Source: an uncultured Bdellovibrionales bacterium
Lineage (GTDB): Bacteria; Bdellovibrionota; Bdellovibrionia; Bdellovibrionales; UBA1609
Assembly: GCA_937980625.1 (NCBI GenBank)
Contig: CALJPJ010000132.1
Location: 1 to 11,150, forward strand
Direction: 5' to 3'
DNA length: 11,150 bases
Shown: positions 5,471-11,150 of the stretch, piece after piece
Layout of the letters: each line of letters opens with the position of its first letter
Position numbering within the stretch: position 1 is the first letter of the stretch
Position numbers and translations under genes: made by a program
Notes under the pieces: generated by a model
What the model was told of the DNA's origin: nothing
The model's database searches: none
Seen by the model: only the letters and a program-made list of their open reading frames with translations

Positions 5471-8028
5471 TATTCATTATCTAAGAGACTTGATGCTTTG
5501 GTATTTAAAAACTGGTTTATAGCAATAAAGGTAATCAAAATTGATATTATTAATAGGCCTATTAGGGACAGGGCTGGCGTGTAAATATCAAAAACCCATT
5601 TTGAATCAAATAAAAGCTTCGATATTATATAACTAAATATAAAACATATACTAATGCCAAATAACCCAGATAAAATTGATAGCAGGGTGAACATCCATAA
5701 AAAATAAGAGCGAATAGTGGTGAAAGAGCTACCTAAAACTTTTAGTATAGCTATGTCAGAGCTTCTTTGTCTGGCTTGATAATTAGCAATCGAAAATAAA
5801 ACAAGAAAGCCAGCTATTAAACAAATGATAGTCATAAATTGTAGTGCCAGACCCATTTGCTCAATAATATCTTTTAATTTTTTAACCAGTCTTGAAACGT
5901 CAATTATGGATGCATTGGGAATGGCCTTAACAATTTTATTTTGTAATTCATTTTTCATTGTATTTGATATTTTAGGAACAGATGAAAGATACGTTTTAGG
6001 AGCTATTTCTAAAACACCAGGTTGAAATTGTATAAAAAAGTTTGGTTGAAAAGTGGTCCATTTAACTTTTCTAATATTTACAATTTTTCCTTTTATGCTA
6101 ACTCCTTGAATATCAAACTCTAAAACATCATTAATTTTTATACCTAAGCGGGCTGCAAATCTTTTCTCAACAGATATTTCAGGTAGTTTTCCAGAGTTTT
6201 CATCAAAAGAAGAGTTTATCAGCTTTCCTTTGTGTAAACTCTCACCGGTCCCCAGCCCTAACCTATAGGATAAATTATAGCCACGGTTACGAGATCGTTG
6301 TTGGCGCTCTTGCTCACGTGTGGAAACACTCTCAGTAATTTGTAGTTCAGAATAATTTTGGTAGTTAATGGTTTTTAGCCTAGCACGGACCATTGGAGAA
6401 GTCTGTTGTAGGGTTATGTCAAAATGACTTGATATTTTCTTTAAAGTACTGAGTTGTTCCTCTTGAATATCAAAAATAAAAAAACTGGGTAATTTAGAGT
6501 CATGTGGCATTGTTAATTCATAATTAATAGAGGCTTTAATTTGAGGTATTAGGTTTAGTAGTAGCATTCCTAGCCCAATACTTAAAAAGATAGAAATAGA
6601 TGTTATTTTAAAACGGCTAATATCTCGAATAGCCCATTGAAGTCCAAGATATTTTTTAATTTTAATTTTACTTATAAAATACATGAAGAGGGCCGCTAAA
6701 ATAGAAAGTAATAAACCTGAGGCCAAAAATAAAATAGTAAATAATGTTCCGGTTTTAAAAGAGTGAGATTGCCAAATAGATAGAGACCACAGAAATAAAA
6801 AACCAGGAATAAGGGACAGCCAAAACCATTTATTGCGGTTTAAATTATTTTGTGTTTTTGAAGAAAATAAAAGATTTGGTTTTAATCCTATTAGTTGAGT
6901 AATAAGTGGCAGGCCTATTAATAGAGCACCTGCACATCCTAATAGTAATATAAGGATAATAGTATTAGGTTCTAGTTGTTTAATTATGGTGAATGGGATT
7001 AAGTCTGCAGTAATAGAGTTTAAAATGGGGATGAGTAAATAACCAAACAAAATAGATATTGAAGAACCAATTAAACCAAGAATAAGTAACTGTACAGCTT
7101 GATAGAGCATAATACTTTTGAGTGTCATACCCAAGCTAAGAAAAATTCCAAAAATATGAATTTGTTTGTTTAAGTAAGATCTAAATAAAAATGCGCCGCC
7201 AATTGCGGCCAAAAATAAAGCAGCAATAGCTACTAAGCCCAGGAAGTCATTAAGGTATTTTAGTAGTCTTGAAGATTGTTCCGATACGCTTTCATGTGTA
7301 TAAAATTTTAGGTCTGTTGATGGTATTTGTTTTTTAAGGCTAATTTTTAAATTGTTTAATTCGAGGTCATTGAGTCGGGGCAGATGGTATAGTTGGCTAT
7401 ACCATACCACCGAGCCAAATTGAAGTAATCCGGTATCTTGAATATGGTCATACCCTATATATAGCCTTGGAGCCATTGAAGTGGAGACCCCTTCAGCATT
7501 ATCGTTAGTAATTATGGCCTGAACAGTAAAAGATGTGTTACCAACTTTAATATTTTCACCAATACGAACATTTAATTGTGCAATGAGTTCGGGGTATAGC
7601 CAGGCAATTTTTTTATTATTTAATGTTTTAATTTGCCCATTACTAATGCTGTTATTTTTGTCTTTTATTTCAATTTGGCCGTAAAAAGGGAAGTTATTAT
7701 CAACGGCTTTAATTTGAACCAGCTTTGATTGTTCATTGGGGCCAACAACCATTGAAAAAACCTCAATGAGTTTTGTTGAAGAGTGTATTTCAGTACTGGC
7801 TTCAGATATAAGGTTTGACTCCTCTTTAGTAATTGCCCTACGGGCGCTAACGCCCAAATCTGCGCCAAGAAAAACTTTAGACCTTTTTTTTATAGATTTA
7901 TTTATTGAATGTTTAAATATATCAAGTGTAACAAAACTGCTTAGCCCGAAAGACAGATTTAAAATAAAAAGTATAGTAAAACTTTTATTATTGAGAAGTT
8001 GAAAAATAAAATATTTTAATAGCTTCAA
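5470..8028 (-). CDS. ybbP: YbbP-like ABC transporter permease (FtsX/MacB family)
   Basis: 852 residues with about ten membrane helices: 17-38, 262-284, 307-337, 352-378, 400-419, 427-455, 475-494, 727-750, 775-804 and 816-840. Two large periplasmic domains (about 40-260 and 495-725) follow helices 1 and 7. This duplicated FtsX-type layout matches E. coli YbbP. Such permeases do not usually pass solutes through a channel. They couple ATP hydrolysis in the cytoplasm to movements outside the membrane, for example to extract lipids or lipoproteins. Its ATPase is the preceding gene. It starts at TTG, and the TTG shares four bases (TTGA) with the ybbA stop, so translation is coupled. A run of Arg and Gln at about 571-582 (REQERQQRSRNR) in the second periplasmic domain stands out. 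The stop codon at 5470-5472 touches the palindromic element. Substrate unknown, probably hydrophobic. Confidence 0.88.
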   Translation of the reverse strand: MKLLKYFIFQLLNNKSFTILFILNLSFGLSSFVTLDIFKHSINKSIKKRSKVFLGADLGVSARRAITKEESNLISEASTEIHSSTKLIEVFSMVVGPNEQSKLVQIKAVDNNFPFYGQIEIKDKNNSISNGQIKTLNNKKIAWLYPELIAQLNVRIGENIKVGNTSFTVQAIITNDNAEGVSTSMAPRLYIGYDHIQDTGLLQFGSVVWYSQLYHLPRLNDLELNNLKISLKKQIPSTDLKFYTHESVSEQSSRLLKYLNDFLGLVAIAALFLAAIGGAFLFRSYLNKQIHIFGIFLSLGMTLKSIMLYQAVQLLILGLIGSSISILFGYLLIPILNSITADLIPFTIIKQLEPNTIILILLLGCAGALLIGLPLITQLIGLKPNLLFSSKTQNNLNRNKWFWLSLIPGFLFLWSLSIWQSHSFKTGTLFTILFLASGLLLSILAALFMYFISKIKIKKYLGLQWAIRDISRFKITSISIFLSIGLGMLLLNLIPQIKASINYELTMPHDSKLPSFFIFDIQEEQLSTLKKISSHFDITLQQTSPMVRARLKTINYQNYSELQITESVSTREQERQQRSRNRGYNLSYRLGLGTGESLHKGKLINSSFDENSGKLPEISVEKRFAARLGIKINDVLEFDIQGVSIKGKIVNIRKVKWTTFQPNFFIQFQPGVLEIAPKTYLSSVPKISNTMKNELQNKIVKAIPNASIIDVSRLVKKLKDIIEQMGLALQFMTIICLIAGFLVLFSIANYQARQRSSDIAILKVLGSSFTTIRSYFLWMFTLLSILSGLFGISICFIFSYIISKLLFDSKWVFDIYTPALSLIGLLIISILITFIAINQFLNTKASSLLDNE

Positions 8029-8684
8029 TCAATTAGTCCATTAGAAATAGTTACTTGCCTTTGGCATTTCATTGCCAAGGGCTGGTCATGGGTTACAAGT
8101 ACAAGGCTCATATTGATACTTTGAGTGAGTTGGAAGATAAGATCCATGACTTGTTCGCCTGTTTCTTGGTCTAAGTTTCCACTGGGTTCATCGGCAAACA
8201 AAATGGGTGGTTTGTTAACAATAGCTCTAGCAATAGCGACTCTTTGATTTTCACCGCCACTGAGCTGTCTGGGGAGATGACCGAGGCGATCACTCAAGCC
8301 AACAAGATCTAATGCCTCTTTGGCTTTGTTAAGTACATTACTGGAGTTAGAAATTTCTAAAGGTAATGTTACATTTTCTAAGGCCGTTAGGTGTGGGAGT
8401 AGGTGAAATTTTTGAAATATAATCCCAATATTGTTAGCCCTAAATTTAGCAAGGTCTTTTTCATTCATATGAGTAATGTTTTTGTGTAAAATATTAATTT
8501 CACCGGAGGTGCAGCTATCTAGTCCGGCGAGGAGAGAAAGTAGAGTTGTTTTTCCAGAGCCAGATTTCCCTGTTATAGCAATACTTTCGCCTTTAGAGAT
8601 GCTTAAGTTAATATTGTTAACAGCATATATTTTTTTAGAACCTTGAGTGAATACTTTAGTTAAGTTATTGGTTTGAATTGTCAT
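8025..8684 (-). CDS. ybbA: YbbA-like ABC transporter ATP-binding protein (LolD/MacB family)
   Basis: A 219-residue cytoplasmic ATPase with a complete nucleotide-binding domain: Walker A GKSGSGKT (39-46), Q-loop (Gln91, IFQKF), signature LSGGE (141-145), Walker B ILFADE (161-166), D-loop (SGNLD) and H-loop (His199, VTHD). The LSGGE form and the size are normal for the LolD/YbbA/MacB group, whose ATPases work as dimers with FtsX-type permeases. Its partner is the next gene. The ATG overlaps the tesA stop as ATGA (8684-8681), and its own stop overlaps the permease start. The name YbbA rather than LolD rests on the neighbours: a ten-helix YbbP-type permease and TesA instead of LolC/LolE. Confidence 0.92.
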   Translation of the reverse strand: MTIQTNNLTKVFTQGSKKIYAVNNINLSISKGESIAITGKSGSGKTTLLSLLAGLDSCTSGEINILHKNITHMNEKDLAKFRANNIGIIFQKFHLLPHLTALENVTLPLEISNSSNVLNKAKEALDLVGLSDRLGHLPRQLSGGENQRVAIARAIVNKPPILFADEPSGNLDQETGEQVMDLIFQLTQSINMSLVLVTHDQPLAMKCQRQVTISNGLID

Positions 8685-9280
8685 AGCAGCTTCTCGATAA
8701 TTGGAAATATATTGTCAGCAATGACTTGGTGACCTTTTTCATTAGGGTGGATCTGGTCTGGTAAATTTAGGCTTTTAATACCTGCGACACCTTTAAGAAT
8801 ATATGGAATAAATGTAACATTATTTTTTTTAGCTAGAGAGATGTATATATTTTCAAATTGCTTACGGTATTTAGGGCCATAATTAGTTGGAATGCGTACA
8901 CCAGCAAGTATTACTTTGATTTTTCTGTTTAAAGCGAGTGTGATGGCTTGTTGCAAATTATTTTCAGTGGCTTGTAAGTTAATGCCTCGTAGACCGTCAT
9001 TTCCGCCAAGGGCAATAAAAACAATGTTTGGATTAGATTTTAAAATCCATTTAACTCTACCAGGTGCACTAGCCGATGTTGAGCCACTACTGCCAGCATT
9101 GGTAATTTTAACTTTAATTTTTTTATTTTTAAATTTAGAAGAAATAATGCTTGGAAAAGATTTTTCTTGGGGGATGCCATACCCTTCGGTGAGTGAGTCA
9201 CCAATAAATACAATTTGTTTTAAGTTATTTGCTGAAAGATTTAGAGGTATCAGGACTAGAAGGTAAATTAAAGCTCTCAT
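8681..9280 (-). CDS. tesA: TesA-type periplasmic SGNH esterase/thioesterase/lysophospholipase
   Basis: 199 residues from the chosen ATG. A signal peptide is visible (LIYLLVLIPL core, likely cleavage after NLSA, near residue 17), so the enzyme should be periplasmic. It has the SGNH hydrolase blocks: GDSLTEG with catalytic Ser29, Gly of NAGSSG (about 63), GGND with Asn94, and DQIHP with Asp175 and His178. TesA of E. coli (thioesterase I/lysophospholipase L1) hydrolyses acyl esters, acyl thioesters and lysophospholipids. An ATG at 9298 would add six residues (MCLFRP) and has no SD site. The ATG at 9280 has AGG just upstream and gives a more usual signal peptide, so it is preferred. The stop overlaps the ybbA start by four bases. 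In E. coli tesA lies next to ybbA-ybbP but is read the other way; here all three share one transcript. Confidence 0.9.
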   Translation of the reverse strand: MRALIYLLVLIPLNLSANNLKQIVFIGDSLTEGYGIPQEKSFPSIISSKFKNKKIKVKITNAGSSGSTSASAPGRVKWILKSNPNIVFIALGGNDGLRGINLQATENNLQQAITLALNRKIKVILAGVRIPTNYGPKYRKQFENIYISLAKKNNVTFIPYILKGVAGIKSLNLPDQIHPNEKGHQVIADNIFPIIEKLL

Positions 9281-9319
9281 AGGCCTAAATAAACACATAA
9301 CGGGTGAAAAGACAAATAA

Positions 9320-9511
9320 TTACTGTTCTATAGACTGTACATTTAAGTTCAAAACTTCATCATCTTGAATTAAATAATTGACTAAAATTGGCTGGCAACA
9401 AACTTCACAATCCTCAATATACTTTTGGGGTTCATTAATCGGCTCAAGTAACATGGATATCTTTTGCCAGCAGTAAGGGCATTGAAAGTGAGTTTCTCTT
9501 AAAGAAGACAT
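9320..9511 (-). CDS. CPXCG-motif cysteine-rich small protein
   Basis: 63 residues. Two cysteine clusters, CPYC (Cys11, Cys14) and CEVCC (Cys35, Cys38, Cys39), followed by PI and an acidic C-terminus, match the small CPXCG cysteine-rich family of gammaproteobacteria. It probably binds a metal such as zinc; function unknown. The residue after CPYC is Trp here, not the Gly in the family name. The ATG at 9511 lies one base after the DoxX stop (TAA-T-ATG), pointing to translational coupling. A TTG at 9526 could give a five-residue longer form overlapping the DoxX gene but is less likely. Confidence 0.8.
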   Translation of the reverse strand: MSSLRETHFQCPYCWQKISMLLEPINEPQKYIEDCEVCCQPILVNYLIQDDEVLNLNVQSIEQ

Positions 9512-9512
9512 A

Positions 9513-9908
9513 TTACTTTTTTGCAAAAAAATCTTTGAATTGTTCGAACCTATATAAAAAGAGTATAAGCCACATAATACTAGTTAATATAGCTATTGGA
9601 AGACCTTCTCCAGGTATAAAGATATGCAAAAATAAAATATTAAAAATAATAGGTCCGAGCAAAGTAATAGCTAAATTAACATATTTATTAAATAAAAGCA
9701 GAGCTCCAGCTAAAACTTCAAGAATTTTAACAACAGGCATAATATACTTAGCAGCCATCATTCCACCAAAAAATATTTTCATTTCTTCTGAAGGGGGTGG
9801 AATGGGTATAAAGCCACTACCAGTAGTCATACTAACAAGTCCATTAACACCAAATACTAAAAAAATTAGTCCAAGAAGCAATCGAGATATAAAGTATACT
9901 TTGTTCAT
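9513..9908 (-). CDS. DoxX-like small membrane protein
   Basis: 131 residues with four hydrophobic segments (about 6-27, 52-73, 77-97 and 102-119). The N-terminus RLLLGLIFLVFGVNGL, the conserved-looking MKIFFGGM and the third-helix region resemble the DoxX/DoxD-like family of inner-membrane proteins. Members are linked to redox or thiol metabolism in some organisms, but most, including this one, have no known role. AAGGG (9920-9916) sits seven bases before the ATG, a good ribosome site. It follows the barrel-protein gene by 16 bases and runs directly into the CPXCG gene, so it is in an operon. Confidence 0.75.
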   Translation of the reverse strand: MNKVYFISRLLLGLIFLVFGVNGLVSMTTGSGFIPIPPPSEEMKIFFGGMMAAKYIMPVVKILEVLAGALLLFNKYVNLAITLLGPIIFNILFLHIFIPGEGLPIAILTSIMWLILFLYRFEQFKDFFAKK

Positions 9909-9924
9909 CTAATGACCCTTTAAG

Positions 9925-10458
9925 TTATAAAGATTTGTAAAAGTGTAGCCCAACGGATGGGGTAAAAGCCTCAATTCTTGTGTCATGCTCTAGATCTGAG
10001 TATCTGTAGGCAAGTTCAAAGGCTAAGCCAAACTTTTTAAACGGGTACTCGTAGCCAATCCCAAGATAACCAGACATTCCAGTTCTATTTTTGAGTGAGG
10101 TGTCTGGCTTTAAAATTGTATAGCTTAGGCCTGGTCTAAAATACATATATTTTAAAAGTTGTTTGTAGAAATACTTTAACTCTAGTCCAGCATTAATGAT
10201 TTTGACCTTCTCTCCATATATAGAGTCTTCCTCTCCTTTTAAGCTTGAGAAAATGGGTGAAAAAGATAATCCAAAAGAAATATCATAGGGTTTTTCCCAC
10301 CAAATATTAACCGTGTTACTAAAGCCTTTATATTTTTCACTGTTGTCATTGTCTTTAATTGTTATAACTTCGTAATGTTCTCGAGCACGAAATTTAACTT
10401 CCCCAGCAAAAAGCTCAGAGATGTTAAATATTAGAATAATATATAAGATTATTTTCAT
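9925..10458 (-). CDS. Small outer-membrane beta-barrel-like protein
   Basis: 177 residues. The N-terminus is a signal peptide (IILYIILIFNI core, cleavage after ELFA, about residue 18). The mature part is made of alternating strands rich in Tyr, Phe and Gly, such as NTVNIWWEKPYDISFGLSF, YFRPGLSYTI, GYLGIGYEY, GLAFELAYRYS and TPSVGLHFY. This is typical of small eight-stranded barrels of the OmpW/OmpA type. The C-terminus ends FYKSL, not the common terminal Phe. AGGA five bases before the ATG is a good SD site. It lies 38 bases after the NTF2-like gene and 16 before the DoxX gene. No specific family was recognised, so the function (structural, porin or adhesin-like) is open. Confidence 0.65.
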   Translation of the reverse strand: MKIILYIILIFNISELFAGEVKFRAREHYEVITIKDNDNSEKYKGFSNTVNIWWEKPYDISFGLSFSPIFSSLKGEEDSIYGEKVKIINAGLELKYFYKQLLKYMYFRPGLSYTILKPDTSLKNRTGMSGYLGIGYEYPFKKFGLAFELAYRYSDLEHDTRIEAFTPSVGLHFYKSL

Positions 10459-10496
10459 AATAGTCCTTTTTAATAAAGAATATTTAATTCAAAAAA

Positions 10497-10958
10497 TTAT
10501 TTTTGATAAGGTAAAGATGAATGATGTAGTTCAATTTTTAATTGGTTATTAATTAAAATATAACCAAAAGTATACTCAACTTTAACTGTGTCGCCTTTTG
10601 GATCGGTAAAAATATAATGACCAATAACAAGTGCTGAATTGTCTTTTATTTTATAGGCATGGTTAATAAATTGAACACTTGTCCAAGGGTTTAGGGCAAA
10701 GCCCAAATCTTCGGTGTGATTAGTGTTGCTGCCAATAAAATATGACAAGGTACCTTCAAAGCTTAAGCGAAATGGGCTTTCGCTTGCTTTTGTTGGTTTG
10801 AATAGAATTTCATTGTTTTCAAAGGCGTATAGTTGATTAATGTGAGATGTTGCCGTTTTAAGGCATTGATCAGGCTGATTTTTCAGTGATCCAATTTCTA
10901 CTAAGGCTTTTCCCCACATAGACTGTGCTTCATTAATTTGTTGTTTAGTGATTTTCAT
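10497..10958 (-). CDS. NTF2-like (SnoaL/CaMKII-association-domain-like) protein with HHSSLPY ending
   Basis: 153 residues, no signal peptide. The order is an N-terminal helix with MWGKAL, a HINQLY motif (39-44), LFKPT (52-56), FEGTLSYFIG (67-76), GFALNPW (86-92), VKVEYTFGY (125-133) and HHSSLPY (145-151). This layout of helices followed by a curved sheet, ending in His-His-Ser-Ser, resembles bacterial NTF2-fold proteins related to the CaMKII association domain. Some homologues carry the doubtful name 'phosphoribosyl-AMP cyclohydrolase'; I see none of the HisI metal-binding motifs, so I do not use that name. Fold assignment is from pattern memory. No SD site precedes the ATG, and a perfect TATAAT ends seven bases upstream. 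It is the first gene of the apparent seven-gene operon. Function unknown. Confidence 0.7.
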   Translation of the reverse strand: MKITKQQINEAQSMWGKALVEIGSLKNQPDQCLKTATSHINQLYAFENNEILFKPTKASESPFRLSFEGTLSYFIGSNTNHTEDLGFALNPWTSVQFINHAYKIKDNSALVIGHYIFTDPKGDTVKVEYTFGYILINNQLKIELHHSSLPYQK

Positions 10959-10965
10959 AAGGGAG

Positions 10966-10993
10966 ATTATATTTGTTTACATAAAAAACTCAA
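10966..10993 (-). promoter_or_regulatory. Predicted promoter of the NTF2-like gene and its operon
   Basis: On the - strand TTGAGT (10993-10988), a 16-bp spacer and a perfect TATAAT (10971-10966). Seven bases (CTCCCTT) separate the -10 box from the ATG at 10958, so the transcript should start at or beside the start codon. No other equally good promoter was seen in the short gaps further down the operon. Confidence 0.5.
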
Positions 10994-11150
10994 GTGCAAT
11001 TTACATAGAATATATAAAGTGTATTATTTAGTTTGCGTTTATTTGATATTCATTTTCAATATTTTTGCATTGAACCTCAGGCCATTTTTTTTAAAACCAG
11101 AGGTGCCAGTTATTTCAGCTTTTGAGATTGTTATATAGAGTCTTTTTAAT
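10994..11150. other. AT-rich end of window, no gene seen
   Basis: This stretch is rich in T and A runs and holds no convincing reading frame, RNA gene or terminator. It is presumably the region upstream of the NTF2-like operon, running into a neighbouring gene outside the window. Confidence 0.4.

Noticed and set aside
5470..8684. LolCDE lipoprotein-release or MacAB exporter as an alternative identity of the ABC pair
   Set aside because: There is one ten-helix permease with two large periplasmic domains, no fused ATPase, no adaptor (MacA) gene and no LolC/LolE pair, and the neighbour is tesA. All of this fits YbbAP better.
8892..9266. 124-residue + strand frame opposite tesA
   Set aside because: The tesA frame has a signal peptide and all SGNH blocks; the antisense frame has no recognisable features.
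10938..11138. 66-residue + strand frame at the right end
   Set aside because: It overlaps the promoter and start of the NTF2-like gene, shows no family pattern, and lies in AT-rich DNA where such frames arise by chance.

Overview
The window is AT-rich (roughly one third GC by eye) bacterial chromosomal DNA. The gene set (AmpG-type permease, DEAD-box helicase, TesA/YbbA/YbbP, CPXCG protein, outer-membrane barrel) points to a gammaproteobacterium. The low GC and an inverted-repeat element with ATACCAATTCC-like ends suggest a marine lineage, but that is inference. No rRNA, tRNA, CRISPR array, phage gene or transposase was seen.

Left part, + strand (1-2935): the 3' end of a secreted proteinase K-type subtilisin with an acidic linker and a PPC domain; an intact AmpG-like permease; then a decayed alpha/beta hydrolase of the BEM46/ABHD13 type, with its N-terminus missing and an amber codon in the middle. 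This block converges on the rest of the window at about 2940-3024.

Middle, - strand (3025-5172): a DEAD-box RNA helicase with a basic Ser/Arg/Gly tail, starting at TTG behind a strong Shine-Dalgarno (SD) site, followed six bases later by a small TPR protein. A promoter is proposed just upstream at 5207-5235. Upstream of that lies a 142-bp imperfect palindromic, MITE-like element (5329-5470) whose outer end touches the stop codon of the next gene.

Right part, - strand (5470-10958): seven tightly spaced genes that look like one operon. In transcription order they are an NTF2-like protein, a small outer-membrane barrel protein, a DoxX-like membrane protein, a CPXCG cysteine-rich protein, a TesA-type SGNH hydrolase, the YbbA ATPase and the YbbP permease. 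The last three overlap by four bases at each junction. This supports coupled production of a periplasmic hydrolase with an ABC machine that probably acts on hydrophobic or lipid-like molecules.

Two genes (ampG and the NTF2-like gene) have a near-consensus -10 box ending only 6-7 bases before their ATG and no SD site, so both may be read from leaderless mRNAs. I found no convincing new multi-gene system. The most useful leads are the MITE-like element, the two leaderless candidates, the coupled TesA-YbbA-YbbP arrangement and the broken hydrolase.
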